From positions 372,001 through 436,000 of the forward strand of contig CP108997.1 in the NCBI GenBank assembly GCA_036226585.1: DNA of 64,000 nucleotides. Direction: 5' to 3'. Positions 9,519 through 22,003 of this stretch are shown here, one piece after another. Position 1 is the stretch's first letter. Each line of letters starts with the position of its first letter. The translations under genes and the position numbers were made by a program. The notes beneath the pieces were generated by a model that saw nothing but the letters and a program-made list of their open reading frames with translations, had not been told where the DNA came from and searched no databases. Origin of the DNA: Streptomyces sp. NBC_00708 (GTDB taxonomy: Bacteria > Actinomycetota > Actinomycetes > Streptomycetales > Streptomycetaceae).

Positions 9519-11245
9519 GCCTGCTTGTCCCCCGGCGCCACCGTCGCGGAGGTGTGGGGCCGTGTCGCGGCCTCCTCCAGCTCCCGTACGGCGGGGTGGT
9601 GCAGATCGAACGCCGGGGATTCGGAGCGGATACGGGGCAGGGTGACGAAGTTGTGCCGCGGGGGCGGGCAGGAGGTCGCCCACTCCAGCGAGCGGCCGTA
9701 GCCCCACGGGTCGTCGACCTCGACCTTCTTGCCGTACTTCGCGGTCTTCCAGACGTTGTACAGGAACGGCAGCATCGACAGGCCGAGCACGAACGAGGAG
9801 ATCGTCGAGATCGTGTTCAGCGCGGTGAAGCCGTCCGCGGCGAGGTAGTCCGCGTACCGGCGCGGCATGCCCTCCGCGCCCAGCCAGTGCTGCACCAGGA
9901 ACGTGCCGTGGAAGCCCACGAACAGCGTCCAGAAGGTCATCTTGCCCAGCCGCTCGTCCAGCATCTTCCCGGTGAACTTCGGCCACCAGAAGTGGAAGCC
10001 GGCGAACATCGCGAACACCACCGTGCCGAAGACGACGTAGTGGAAGTGCGCGACCACGAAGTACGAGTCCGAGACATGGAAGTCGAGGGGCGGGGAGGCC
10101 AGGATCACCCCGGTCAGGCCGCCGAAGAGGAACGTGACGAGGAAGCCGACGGACCAGAGCATCGGTGTCTCGAAGGACAGGGAGCCCTTCCACATCGTGC
10201 CGATCCAGTTGAAGAACTTCACCCCGGTGGGCACCGCGATCAGGAACGTCATGAACGAGAAGAACGGGAGCAGCACGCCGCCGGTGACGTACATGTGGTG
10301 CGCCCACACCGTGATCGAGAGCCCGGCGATGGCCGTCGTCGCACCGACCAGACCGATGTAGCCGAAGATCGGTTTGCGGCTGAAGACCGGGATGATCTCG
10401 GTGACGATGCCGAAGAACGGCAGGGCGATGATGTACACCTCCGGATGCCCGAAGAACCAGAAGAGGTGCTGCCAGAGCAACGCGCCGCCGTTGGCCGCGT
10501 CGAAGACATGGGCACCGAACTTGCGGTCCGCCTCCAGCGCCAGGAGTGCCCCGGCGAGCACCGGGAACGCCAGCAGCACCAGCACGGCGGTCAGCAGGAC
10601 GTTCCACACGAAGATCGGCATGCGGAACATCGTCATGCCGGGCGCGCGCATGCAGATGATCGTGGTGACGAAGTTGACCGAACCGAGAATCGTACCGAAG
10701 CCGGAGAAGGCCAGGCCCATGATCCACAGGTCACCGCCGACTCCGGGCGAGCGGACCACGTCGGTCAGCGGCGAGTAGGCGAACCAGCCGAAGTCGGCGG
10801 CGCCGTTCGGGGTGAGGAAGCCGGCCACCGCGATGAGCGAGCCGAAGAGGTACAGCCAGTACGCGAACATGTTCAGGCGGGGGAACGCCACATCGGGCGC
10901 GCCGATCTGCAGCGGCATGATCCAGTTCGTGAAGCCGGCGAACAGCGGCGTCGCGAACATCAGCAGCATGATCGTGCCGTGCATCGTGAACGCCTGGTTG
11001 AACTGCTCGCTCGACATGATCTGCATGCCGGGCCTGGCCAGTTCGGCGCGCATGAAGAGCGCGAGCAGGCCGCCGAAGAGGAAGAACGCGAACGAGGTGA
11101 CCAGATAGAGCGTGCCGATCGTCTTGTGATCGGTGGTGGTCGCCCACCGGATGACGACGTTGCCGCGCTCCCTGCTGCGCACCGGTAGCTCGTTGGCGTA
11201 CGCCTCCTCGTCCTCCGCCGTACCTGCTGTGCCCGTCGTCGTCAC
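9515..11245 (-). CDS. ctaD: cytochrome c oxidase subunit I (orphan copy)
   Basis: 576 aa, aa3-type haem-copper oxidase subunit I with 12 predicted membrane helices. Ligand motifs are intact: [14 protein letters not shown] (low-spin haem a His), [11 protein letters not shown] (CuB His plus the cross-linked Tyr), WAHHMYVTG (two CuB His) and [10 protein letters not shown] (haem a3 and haem a His). It reduces oxygen at the cytoplasmic membrane. No subunit II, III or IV genes and no bc1 genes adjoin, so it must borrow partners encoded elsewhere or serve as an alternative subunit I. The first ~25 residues are acidic and variable. Confidence 0.96.
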   Translation of the reverse strand: MTTTGTAGTAEDEEAYANELPVRSRERGNVVIRWATTTDHKTIGTLYLVTSFAFFLFGGLLALFMRAELARPGMQIMSSEQFNQAFTMHGTIMLLMFATPLFAGFTNWIMPLQIGAPDVAFPRLNMFAYWLYLFGSLIAVAGFLTPNGAADFGWFAYSPLTDVVRSPGVGGDLWIMGLAFSGFGTILGSVNFVTTIICMRAPGMTMFRMPIFVWNVLLTAVLVLLAFPVLAGALLALEADRKFGAHVFDAANGGALLWQHLFWFFGHPEVYIIALPFFGIVTEIIPVFSRKPIFGYIGLVGATTAIAGLSITVWAHHMYVTGGVLLPFFSFMTFLIAVPTGVKFFNWIGTMWKGSLSFETPMLWSVGFLVTFLFGGLTGVILASPPLDFHVSDSYFVVAHFHYVVFGTVVFAMFAGFHFWWPKFTGKMLDERLGKMTFWTLFVGFHGTFLVQHWLGAEGMPRRYADYLAADGFTALNTISTISSFVLGLSMLPFLYNVWKTAKYGKKVEVDDPWGYGRSLEWATSCPPPRHNFVTLPRIRSESPAFDLHHPAVRELEEAATRPHTSATVAPGDKQA

Positions 11246-11369
11246 GGGGCCGCTCCTTCACTTGTCAGCCGTGTTACCGGATGCAGCAAAGCAGCGAAGC
11301 GGCCCCGTAGCCGGGCCCGGCACCCGCCGGGCCGCGACATTCACCCATCAGGGGGGGTGAGGGACACGG

Positions 11370-11407
11370 CGACGCCCCGGCGCGGCGGAGGCCGTGCCGG
11401 GGCGTCG
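11370..11407 (-). terminator. terminator of the isocitrate dehydrogenase gene
   Basis: Perfect 12-bp arms (11370-11381 and 11396-11407), 14-nt loop, beginning 14 bp after the icd stop codon in its direction of transcription. Confidence 0.75.
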
Positions 11408-11420
11408 GATGCGCGTCAGG

Positions 11421-14766
<3,346 letters not shown>

Positions 14767-14776
14767 CGCGTTCTCC

Positions 14777-16282
14777 CTACGAGGCGGCTGCGGGTGGTGC
14801 GGAGTGCTGTGTACGGCTTCTGCCCCGGCGGGCGCCGCCCACGTCGGCGAGTGCGACGAGCAGGGCGGCGACGACGAAGGCGACGGAGACGACGAGCCCG
14901 TGGTCGTACGCGTCGGACCAGCCGTCGCCGCCGACCTGGGCGAAGAACACCGCACCGACGGCGGCGATCCCGATGGCGGAGCCGACGCGCTGGCCGGTCT
15001 GCAGGGTGCCGCCGGCGCTGCCCGCGGTGGCCACCGGCACCTCGGAGAGGGTCAGGGTCTGGTTGGGGGCGATGACCAGGCCGCTGCCGAGCCCCGCGAA
15101 CAGCAGCGGGGCCGCCATCGCCCAGCCGGCGCCCCGGCCCGGCACCAGATGGACGGCGAGCGCGGTGGCCCCGAGCCCGAGGGCGACGGCGGCCAGTCCG
15201 ACGACGACGAGGGGGCGGCCGAAGCGGCCGACGAGCCGGCCGCCGGGGCTCGCGGCGACGGCGGAGCCCAGGGCGAACGGGGTGATCGCCAGGCCGGCCT
15301 GGAGGGCGGTGTAGTGCAGGCCGCTCTGGAGGTAGAGCGTGGTGATGAAGAAGATCGAGGTGAATCCCGCGAAGTACAGCAGGATCAGCAGGCAGCCCAG
15401 CCAGTAGGAGCGCACGGTGAAGAGCCGGAGGTCGACGACGGGCTGGGTGCCGCGCCGGCCGCACCGGGCCTCCCAGCCGACGAAGGCGGCGAGCAGCGCG
15501 ACGGCCAGGATCAGCAGCAGCCACTTGTCGTTGCCGGGCCACTGGCGGGACTGGACGAAGGGCAGCAGCAGGGCCAGGACTCCGGTGCCCAGCAGCAGTA
15601 CGCCCAGCGGGTCGAGGTCCCGCAGCCGGACCGCGCCGGCCGACGGGGTGTCGGGCAGCAGGCGGCGGGCCAGCAGGAGGCAGACGAGTCCCAGCGGCAG
15701 GTTGACGTAGAAGACCCAGCGCCAGCCCTCCTCCGCCCCGGCCGCCTGGATCAGCAGGCCGCCGAGCAGCGGGCCGACGGCGGTGGAGATGCCGACCACC
15801 GTGCCGAACATGCCGAAGGCGCGACCGCGTTCCCGGCCCTGGAACATCTGCTGGATGAGGGCGGAGATCTGCGGGGAGACCATGCCGCCGGCCAGCCCCT
15901 GGACCAGTCGGGCGATCACCAGCCAGAGGCTGGACTGGGCGGCTCCGCAGGCGGCGGAGGACAACGTGAAGAGCGTGAGTCCCGCCATGAACACGGCGCG
16001 CCGGCCGCGTGCGTCGCCGAGCCTTCCGGCCGGGATGAGGAACAGGCCGAAGGCCAGGGCGTAGCCGGACAGGACCCATTGCAGGTCGGACTCGGGGGTG
16101 TGCAGTCCCTCCTTGATGGAGGGCAGTGCGACGTTGACGATCGAGACGTCCAGGAGGGTCATGAAGCCCGCGACGAGGCAGACGGCGAGCGCCTGCCACC
16201 GCCGCGGGTCGGGCGTGTCGTGCCCGGACCCCGGGTCCGCGTCCCGTCCCGCAGGGCCCCGGTCCGCCGCGCTGTCTGCCAT
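14777..16282 (-). CDS. MFS drug efflux transporter, DHA2 (EmrB/QacA) family
   Basis: 501 aa from the ATG at 16282; a start 12 codons earlier is possible. About 14 membrane helices are predicted, placing it in the DHA2 group. The first helix carries MTLLDVSIVNVALPSIK, with the family Asp of motif D1. Motif A-like GRLGDARGRRAVF follows helix 2, and the central PLLGGLLIQAAG matches motif C. It should export hydrophobic or cationic toxins with proton antiport. It is divergent from the MerR/TOBE gene (98-bp gap) and 10 bp upstream of the GST-like gene. Confidence 0.92.
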   Translation of the reverse strand: MADSAADRGPAGRDADPGSGHDTPDPRRWQALAVCLVAGFMTLLDVSIVNVALPSIKEGLHTPESDLQWVLSGYALAFGLFLIPAGRLGDARGRRAVFMAGLTLFTLSSAACGAAQSSLWLVIARLVQGLAGGMVSPQISALIQQMFQGRERGRAFGMFGTVVGISTAVGPLLGGLLIQAAGAEEGWRWVFYVNLPLGLVCLLLARRLLPDTPSAGAVRLRDLDPLGVLLLGTGVLALLLPFVQSRQWPGNDKWLLLILAVALLAAFVGWEARCGRRGTQPVVDLRLFTVRSYWLGCLLILLYFAGFTSIFFITTLYLQSGLHYTALQAGLAITPFALGSAVAASPGGRLVGRFGRPLVVVGLAAVALGLGATALAVHLVPGRGAGWAMAAPLLFAGLGSGLVIAPNQTLTLSEVPVATAGSAGGTLQTGQRVGSAIGIAAVGAVFFAQVGGDGWSDAYDHGLVVSVAFVVAALLVALADVGGARRGRSRTQHSAPPAAAS

Positions 16283-16380
16283 GGTTGGCACCCTAGGACG
16301 CGCACCGTGATTCCTCATCCCGGCTGGTCCACCCGGCCGTGCGGGGCGGGGCGGGGGCGGGGCCGGTTAGGGTACGGCGC

Positions 16381-16776
16381 ATGCAGTCCTACACGATCGG
16401 GCAGGCGGCCCGGCTCCTGGGCGTCAGCCCCGACACGGCCCGGCGCTGGGCCGACGCGGGGCGCGTCGCGACCCACCGCGACGAGGGCGGCCGCCGCCTC
16501 ATCGACGGCCGCGACCTGGCGGCGTTCTCGGTGGAGGTCGCGCAGAACGGCGCGGGTGACGAAGAGGTGTCGTACACCTCCGCGCGGAACGCCTTCGCGG
16601 GCATCGTCACCGCGGTGAAGCTCGGCGATGTGGCCGCGCAGGTCGAGATCCAGGCGGGCCCGCACCGGCTGGTCTCCCTGCTGACCCGGGAGGCGGTCGA
16701 GGAACTGGGCCTGGAGGTCGGCGTGCAGGCCACCGCCCGTGTGAAGTCGACCAGCGTGCACATCGACCGCGCCTGA
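16381..16776 (+). CDS. HTH (MerR/excisionase-like) plus TOBE-domain molybdate-type regulator
   Basis: 131 aa. The N-terminal ~60 residues form a MerR/BldC-like winged helix: YTIGQAARLLGVSPDTARRW, then DAGRVATHRDEGGRRLIDGRDLAAF. The C-terminal ~65 residues (SARNAFAGIVTAVKLGDVAAQVEIQ to ATARVKSTSVHI) form a TOBE/Mop domain, which binds molybdate or tungstate in ModE and Mop proteins. It is therefore probably a cytoplasmic oxyanion-sensing DNA-binding protein. No modABC or molybdoenzyme gene is in the window, so its targets are elsewhere. It is transcribed away from the MFS gene. Confidence 0.85.
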   Translation: MQSYTIGQAARLLGVSPDTARRWADAGRVATHRDEGGRRLIDGRDLAAFSVEVAQNGAGDEEVSYTSARNAFAGIVTAVKLGDVAAQVEIQAGPHRLVSLLTREAVEELGLEVGVQATARVKSTSVHIDRA

Positions 16777-16788
16777 CGGGGCGGTGGG

Positions 16789-17334
16789 TCAGGCCGCGCC
16801 CTTCCTGGCGGCGGCGAGGATCTTCGCCACGGTGTGGAAGAAGCGGGTCGTCGCGTCCCGGCCGAGGACGCCTTCCTGGAAGCCCTTGGCGGCCGGCGGC
16901 CGGCCGTTGATCAGGTGCCAGACGACGAAGGCCTCGTAGTCGGCCGCGCCGATGATCTCCATGTCCTTCTTCGGGGAGAGCATCGGCAGCGCCAGGTCCG
17001 GGTCGATGCGCTCGGTCGTGAATACGACGCACTGGCGGATGTCGTCGGTGACGGTGACGTCCTTGAACGGGTCGCGTGCGATCAGCGCCTCCAGTTCGGG
17101 GACCGTACGCAGGCACACCGCGACGTCGTAGCCGAGCGCCTGCGCCAGGTGGTCCCCGATGCGGGCGGCGAGCGCCGGCCGGTCCGTCTCGTCGGACTCG
17201 AAGAAGACGTTGCCGCTCTGGATGTAGCTGCGTACCGACGCGAGACCCAGCTCCGTGAAGAGGCCCCGCAGGCGCTCCATCTTCACGGAGCGGCCCGGCA
17301 CGTTCAGCCCTCGGAGCAGTGCGATGTACAGCAA
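16789..17334 (-). CDS. DUF1697 family protein
   Basis: 181 aa. The start LYIALLRGLNVPGRSVKM is the family signature (ALLRGINVGG type), followed by GLASVRSYIQSGNVFFES and the C-terminal TTRFFHTVAKILAAARK, which matches the TTRNWRTV-like end of DUF1697 proteins. These are small cytoplasmic alpha/beta proteins of unknown function. It stands alone, converging on the HTH/TOBE gene over 12 bp and divergent from dhaK. Confidence 0.9.
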   Translation of the reverse strand: MLYIALLRGLNVPGRSVKMERLRGLFTELGLASVRSYIQSGNVFFESDETDRPALAARIGDHLAQALGYDVAVCLRTVPELEALIARDPFKDVTVTDDIRQCVVFTTERIDPDLALPMLSPKKDMEIIGAADYEAFVVWHLINGRPPAAKGFQEGVLGRDATTRFFHTVAKILAAARKGAA

Positions 17335-17481
17335 ATCCGATCACCTGTTCATGCGGGAGGGGACGCGGGGTGCGGCAGACGGCGACAGCGTAGCCCCGCC
17401 GTCTTCGCAGCGGCGTGATCACCGCCTACGGTGGGAACGGTTCACGCCGTCCGGGTCCGACAGCTCTCCTGGGAGATTCCG

Positions 17482-18474
17482 TTGCGCATGCTGATCAACG
17501 TCCCCGAAACCGTGGTGGCCGACGCGTTGCGCGGGCTGGCCGCGTCCCATCCCGAGCTGACCGTGGACGTGGAGAACCGGGTCGTCGTCCGCCGGGACGC
17601 GCCCGTGGCGGGCCAGGTGGCCCTGGTCTCCGGCGGGGGCTCGGGGCACGAGCCGCTGCACGCCGGTTTCGTCGGCCCCGGGATGCTGTCGGCGGCGTGT
17701 CCGGGCGAGGTGTTCACCTCACCGGTGCCCGACCAGATGGTGCGGGCGGCGGCCGCCGTGGACAGCGGCGAGGGCGTGCTGTTCGTGGTCAAGAACTACA
17801 CCGGGGACGTCCTCAACTTCGAGATGGCCGCCGAGCTCGCCGACGAGGAGGGGCTGCGGATCGAGCAGGTGCTCGTCGACGACGACATCGCGGTGACCGA
17901 CAGCCTCTACACCGCCGGGCGCCGGGGCACGGGCGCCACCCTGTTCGTCGAGAAGATCGCGGGCGCGGCGGCCGACGAGGGCGCCCCGCTCGACCGGGTC
18001 GCCGCCATCGCCCGCCGGGTGAACGAGTCCTCGCGCAGCTTCGGCGTGGCTCTCAGCTCCGTCACCACCCCCGCGAAGGGCTCCCCCACCTTCGACCTGC
18101 CCGCAGGCGAACTCGAACTGGGCATCGGCATCCACGGCGAACCCGGCCGTGAGCGGCGGGCGATGATGACCTCGCGGGAGATCGCGGATTTCGCCGTGAA
18201 CGCCGTCCTGGACGACCTGCGCCCCGACGGACCGGTGCTCGCCCTGGTCAACGGCATGGGGGCGACCCCGCTGCTGGAGCTGTACGGGTTCGGCGGCGAG
18301 GTGCACCGGGTCCTGCGTGAGCGGGGTGTGGTGGTGGCTCGTACGCTCGTGGGCAACTATGTGACCTCGCTGGACATGGCGGGCTGCTCGGTGACGCTGT
18401 GCCAGGTGGACGAGGAGCTGGTACGGCTGTGGGACGCGCCGGTCGAGACACCGGCGCTGCGCTGGGGACGCTGA
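17482..18474 (+). CDS. dhaK: PEP-dependent dihydroxyacetone kinase, DhaK subunit
   Basis: 330 aa. I prefer the TTG at 17482 (6 bases after GGGAG); the ATG two codons later at 17488 is the alternative. DhaK binds dihydroxyacetone covalently. The substrate-site loop SGGGSGHEPLHAGFVGPGML and the His of GIGIHGEPG (which forms the hemiaminal with substrate) are both present. It receives phosphate from DhaL-bound ADP/ATP. This is the first gene of dhaKLM; dhaL starts 26 bp downstream. Substrate could come from glycerol or from sugar breakdown, but no glycerol dehydrogenase is adjacent. Confidence 0.95.
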   Translation: MRMLINVPETVVADALRGLAASHPELTVDVENRVVVRRDAPVAGQVALVSGGGSGHEPLHAGFVGPGMLSAACPGEVFTSPVPDQMVRAAAAVDSGEGVLFVVKNYTGDVLNFEMAAELADEEGLRIEQVLVDDDIAVTDSLYTAGRRGTGATLFVEKIAGAAADEGAPLDRVAAIARRVNESSRSFGVALSSVTTPAKGSPTFDLPAGELELGIGIHGEPGRERRAMMTSREIADFAVNAVLDDLRPDGPVLALVNGMGATPLLELYGFGGEVHRVLRERGVVVARTLVGNYVTSLDMAGCSVTLCQVDEELVRLWDAPVETPALRWGR

Positions 18475-18500
18475 TCCGCGTGACGGACCTAGGAGATCAT

Positions 18501-19115
18501 GTGCTCGACGCCGATTTCTTCCACCGCTGGATGACCGCGGTCGCCGGTCTCGTCGACCGCGACGCGGCGTACCTCACCGAACTGGACTCCGCGATCGGGG
18601 ACGCCGATCACGGCAGCAACCTCCAGCGCGGGTTCGCCGCGGTCTCGGCGGCCCTGGCGAAGGAGTCGCCGCAGACCCCGGGGGCCGTGCTGATGCTGGC
18701 CGGACGGCAGCTGATCTCGACGGTCGGCGGGGCCTCGGGCCCGTTGTACGGGACGCTGCTGCGGCGTACGGGCAAGGCGCTGGGCGACGCCCCCGCCGTG
18801 TCCCCCGCCGATCTGGCGCGGGCGCTCGGTGAGGGCGTCGCGGCGGTGGCCCAGCTGGGCGGGGCGCAGGCCGGTGACAAGACGATGCTCGACGCGCTGC
18901 TGCCCGCCGTCGACGCGCTCGGGACCTCCTTCGCGGCGGGCCGGGACGCGGCGCGGGCCGGGGCGGAGGCGACCGTGCCGCTTCAGGCGCGCAAGGGCCG
19001 GGCGAGCTATCTGGGCGAGCGGAGCATCGGCCACCAGGACCCGGGGGCCACGTCGTCCGCGCTGCTGATCGCCGCGCTGGCGGACACCGAGGAGACGGCC
19101 GGGGGCGGGGCGTGA
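18501..19115 (+). CDS. dhaL: dihydroxyacetone kinase, DhaL (ADP-binding) subunit
   Basis: 204 aa from the GTG at 18501, chosen because AGGAG sits 5 bases upstream and the family N-terminus begins LDADFFHRWM. A GTG at 18480 would add seven residues. The Mg-ADP site is visible: SAIGDADHGSNLQRGF gives the three Asp/His metal ligands, and GGASGPLYGTLLRRTGKAL the nucleotide loop. ADP stays bound as a cofactor and is rephosphorylated by DhaM. The end of the gene overlaps the dhaM start (GTGA). Confidence 0.95.
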   Translation: MLDADFFHRWMTAVAGLVDRDAAYLTELDSAIGDADHGSNLQRGFAAVSAALAKESPQTPGAVLMLAGRQLISTVGGASGPLYGTLLRRTGKALGDAPAVSPADLARALGEGVAAVAQLGGAQAGDKTMLDALLPAVDALGTSFAAGRDAARAGAEATVPLQARKGRASYLGERSIGHQDPGATSSALLIAALADTEETAGGGA

Positions 19116-19522
19116 ACACGGACGCGCAGGTGGGCATCGTGCTGGTCTCGCACAGCGGGGCGGTGGCCGAGTCGGTGGCGGAGCTGGCCCGGGGGCTGGC
19201 GGCGGGCGGGGCGACGGCTCCGGTGGCCGCGGCGGGCGGTACCCGGGCGGGCGGACTCGGGACGAGTACGGAGCTGATCGCGGAGGCCGCCCGGTCGGTG
19301 GACGCCGGGGCGGGAGTCGCCGTGCTCGTCGACCTCGGGTCCGCGGTGCTCACGGTGAAGGCGATGCTCGCCGAGGGGGACGAACTCCCCGCCGGGACGC
19401 GGCTGGTGGACGCCCCGTTCGTGGAGGGCGCGGTGGCCGCGGTGGTCACGGCGTCGGCGGGCGGCGATCTCGACGCGGTGGAGGCGGCGGCTTCGGAGGC
19501 GTACGACTACCGCAAGGCGTAG
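19112..19522 (+). CDS. dhaM: dihydroxyacetone kinase phosphotransfer subunit DhaM (EIIA-like)
   Basis: 136 aa, single mannose-type EIIA domain. VGIVLVSHSGAVAESVAEL holds the phospho-accepting His (near residue 13), and VLVDLGSAVLTVKAML is the matching conserved block. It takes phosphate from PTS HPr and passes it to the DhaL nucleotide. The fused HPr and EI domains of long DhaM proteins are absent, so the general PTS enzymes encoded elsewhere must feed it. GTG start overlapping dhaL. Confidence 0.92.
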   Translation: MNTDAQVGIVLVSHSGAVAESVAELARGLAAGGATAPVAAAGGTRAGGLGTSTELIAEAARSVDAGAGVAVLVDLGSAVLTVKAMLAEGDELPAGTRLVDAPFVEGAVAAVVTASAGGDLDAVEAAASEAYDYRKA

Positions 19523-19550
19523 GGGCCGGGTGTCGCGCACACTTGACGGT

Positions 19551-20042
19551 ATGACGGCCAGGAAGAACCCCCGCCGCAGCGCCGGACTCCTCCTCTTCCG
19601 CACCGGTGCCGGGCACGGTCTCGAAGTGCTCATCGGCCATATGGGCGGCCCGTTCTGGACGGGCCGCGAGGAGGCCGCGTGGTCGGTGCCCAAGGGAGAG
19701 TACGAGCCCGGTGAGGAGCCCGGGGCGGCGGCGCGGCGGGAGTTCGAGGAGGAGTTCGGCCACCCGCCGCCGGAGGGTGCGTGGGTGGCGCTCGGCGAGG
19801 CCCGTCAGCCCAGCGGGAAGACGGTGACCGTGTGGGCGCTGGAGGGCGACATCGACCCGGCGAGCGCGGTGCCCGGCACGTTCACGATGGAGTGGCCGCG
19901 CGGATCCGGGGAGCGGCGGGAGTTCCCGGAGATGGACCGGTTCGCCTGGTGCACGCCGGAGGCGGCGGCCGAGCGGCTGGTCAAGGGCCAGCGCGTTTTC
20001 CTGGACCGGCTGCGCGAGCATCTGGCGCAGGGCGGCGGCTGA
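19551..20042 (+). CDS. NUDIX hydrolase
   Basis: 163 aa from the ATG at 19551. A full Nudix box is present: the Gly-Glu segment GEYEPGEEPGAAARRE followed by FEEEFG, matching Gx5Ex7REUxEExG (residues ~50-72). It should hydrolyse a nucleoside diphosphate linked to another moiety with Mg. The SAGLLLFRTGAGHGLEVLIGHMGGPFW start and the C-terminal EMDRFAWCTPEAA resemble predicted NTP pyrophosphohydrolases. It follows dhaM by 28 bp, so readthrough is possible, but no functional link is obvious. A strong hairpin follows. Confidence 0.9.
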   Translation: MTARKNPRRSAGLLLFRTGAGHGLEVLIGHMGGPFWTGREEAAWSVPKGEYEPGEEPGAAARREFEEEFGHPPPEGAWVALGEARQPSGKTVTVWALEGDIDPASAVPGTFTMEWPRGSGERREFPEMDRFAWCTPEAAAERLVKGQRVFLDRLREHLAQGGG

Positions 20043-20054
20043 GCCGGACGCGGC

Positions 20055-20089
20055 GCCGCGGGCCGTCGCAGTGTGCGACGGCCCGCGGC
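20055..20089. terminator. bidirectional terminator
   Basis: Perfect 16-bp arms with a 3-nt loop (20055-20070 and 20074-20089) between the converging NUDIX and alcohol dehydrogenase genes. Confidence 0.85.
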
Positions 20090-20111
20090 GGCCACGAGGG
20101 CTCGTGGCGGG

Positions 20112-21152
20112 TCAGCTCTGCGGGAGGATGACGGCCCGGCCGTTGATCTTGCCGGCGTGCAGGCGCTCGTAGGCGAGCGGTGCCTCGTCCAGCGTGTACG
20201 TCTCGACGTGGACGTCCACGACGCCGGCGTGGGCGAGGTCGAGCACCTCGGCCAGTTCGGAGCGCGAGCCCCAGTACGGGGCGGTGACCGTCGTGTTGAA
20301 CGGCAGGACGCCGAAGCCGACGGGCAGCGCTCCGCCGCCTATGCCGACGATGGTGACGTCCGAGTCGATGGCGGCTGCCGCGCCCGCCGTGGCGACGGTC
20401 GGCGGGGCCCCGACGAAGTCCAGGACGACCTGGGCGCCGATGCCGCCCGTCAGTTCACGGATGCGGTCCGCCGCGTGCTCGTCCGACAGGACGGCCTCGT
20501 GGGCGCCGACCGTGCGGGCGAGGGCGAGCTTGTCCTCGGTGACGTCGAGGGCGATGACACGAGCCGACGTCAGGGCGCGCAGCAGCTGGATGGCCACGTG
20601 ACCGAGACCGCCGGTGCCGATGACGACGGCGGTGGCCCCGGGCACCAGCTTCGGCAGGGAGCGCTTGATGGCGTGGTACGGGGTGAGGCCGGCGTCGGTG
20701 AGCGGCACGGTCCGTACCGGGTCGAGGTCACCGATGGGCACCAGGTGGCGCGGGTCGTCGACGATCATGTACTCGGCCATGGCGCCGGGCGAACCGAGAC
20801 CGGGCGGGTTGATGCCCAGCTCCGCGGCGCGCAGGCAGTAGTTCTCCTTGCCCTCCGCGCACTTGATACAGGTGCCGCAGCCCCAGGGGCCGTAGACGGC
20901 GACGGACTGGCCGGTCTCCAGGCCGCTGACGCCGTCCCCGAGCGCGGCGATCGTGCCGACGCCCTCGTGGCCGAGGGTGAGCGGCAGCGGGTACGGGAAC
21001 TGGTCCGCGGGCCAGCTCATCACGGCGATGTCGGAGTGGCAGACGCCCGCCGCCGTGACCTTGAGCAGTACCTGCCCGGGGCCCGGTTCGGGGTCGGGCA
21101 CGGTGACGACCTCGGGTGCGGCGCCGATCTCTCGGTACTGGACTGCCTTCAT
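20112..21152 (-). CDS. zinc-dependent alcohol dehydrogenase (MDR family)
   Basis: 346 aa with AAGGAGGA before the ATG. The catalytic zinc site is shown by GVCHSDIAVM and LGHEGVGTIAALGDG. The structural zinc lobe is CGTCIKCAEGKENYC. The Rossmann motif GTGGLGHVAIQLL binds NAD(P)H. It is full length for class I-like medium-chain dehydrogenases and resembles bacterial ADHs acting on primary or aromatic alcohols. It lies downstream of the TetR-SDR pair on the same strand (80-bp gap) and may be cotranscribed, which would give two dehydrogenases under one repressor. Confidence 0.92.
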   Translation of the reverse strand: MKAVQYREIGAAPEVVTVPDPEPGPGQVLLKVTAAGVCHSDIAVMSWPADQFPYPLPLTLGHEGVGTIAALGDGVSGLETGQSVAVYGPWGCGTCIKCAEGKENYCLRAAELGINPPGLGSPGAMAEYMIVDDPRHLVPIGDLDPVRTVPLTDAGLTPYHAIKRSLPKLVPGATAVVIGTGGLGHVAIQLLRALTSARVIALDVTEDKLALARTVGAHEAVLSDEHAADRIRELTGGIGAQVVLDFVGAPPTVATAGAAAAIDSDVTIVGIGGGALPVGFGVLPFNTTVTAPYWGSRSELAEVLDLAHAGVVDVHVETYTLDEAPLAYERLHAGKINGRAVILPQS

Positions 21153-21232
21153 GGGGTCCTCCTTGACCTCTGTGGCTGTGACTCCTGAGCTGACCCCCGA
21201 AACCCCCGCTGTCCCCCGTGTCCTTCCGCCGC

Positions 21233-22003
21233 TCAGGCGGCGGAGTAGCCGCCGTCCACCAGGTGGTAGCTGCCGTGGATGAACGAGGCGCGGTCGGAGA
21301 GCAGGAACGCGGCCAGCTCCGCCACCTCCTCGGACGTGCCGAGGCGTCCCGCCGGGTGCAGCGAGATCAGGTGGTCGCGGGCCGGGCCCTCCGTGTCGCG
21401 CAGCAGCGGCGTGTCGATGAAGCCGGGGCCCACCGCGTTGATCCGGATGTTCTGGGCGGCGTACTCCAGGGCAGCGGTCTTCGTGAGGCCGACGACGCCG
21501 TGCTTGGCGGCGACGTAGGCGGGCGAACCGGCGAAGCCGTTGGTGCCCAGGATCGAGGACATGTTGACGATCGCGCCGCCGCCCGCGGCGAGGATGGCGG
21601 GCAGTTCGTAGCGCATCGAGTAGAAGACGCCGCTGAGGTTGGTGGCGACGACGCGGTCCCAGTCCTCGACGGCGTACTCGCCGGTCGGGTTGCTGGGGCC
21701 GCCGATGCCCGCGTTGTTCACCGCGAGGTGCAGGGCGCCGAAGGTGTCGACGGCGAACCGCACGCCGGCCTCGACGGACGCGGGGTCGGTGACGTCCATG
21801 GCCACGGCGGCGGCCCGGCCGCCGGCGCTCTCCAGCGCGGTGGCCGCCTCGCGGGCGCTCGCCTCGTTGTAGTCGGCGACGACGACCGAGGCGCCCGCGC
21901 CGGCGAGCCGGTGGGCGAGGGCCAGTCCGATGCCGGAGGCCCCTCCGGTGACGAGGGCGGTGCGGCCGGCGAACTCCTGGTCGGCGGGGGTGGTGGTGCT
22001 CAT
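21233..22003 (-). CDS. short-chain dehydrogenase/reductase
   Basis: 256 aa from the ATG at 22003. Classical SDR features are present: TGGASGIGLALA (cofactor loop), NNAGIGG, catalytic Ser in VNMSSILG and the YVAAK Tyr/Lys pair, with ADYNEAS after beta2 suggesting NAD preference (Asp). The C-terminal GSYHLVDGGYSA is typical of glucose-1-dehydrogenase/FabG-like members. The substrate is unknown. Its start overlaps the stop of the TetR gene (ATGA), so the repressor and enzyme are translated together. Confidence 0.92.
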   Translation of the reverse strand: MSTTTPADQEFAGRTALVTGGASGIGLALAHRLAGAGASVVVADYNEASAREAATALESAGGRAAAVAMDVTDPASVEAGVRFAVDTFGALHLAVNNAGIGGPSNPTGEYAVEDWDRVVATNLSGVFYSMRYELPAILAAGGGAIVNMSSILGTNGFAGSPAYVAAKHGVVGLTKTAALEYAAQNIRINAVGPGFIDTPLLRDTEGPARDHLISLHPAGRLGTSEEVAELAAFLLSDRASFIHGSYHLVDGGYSAA

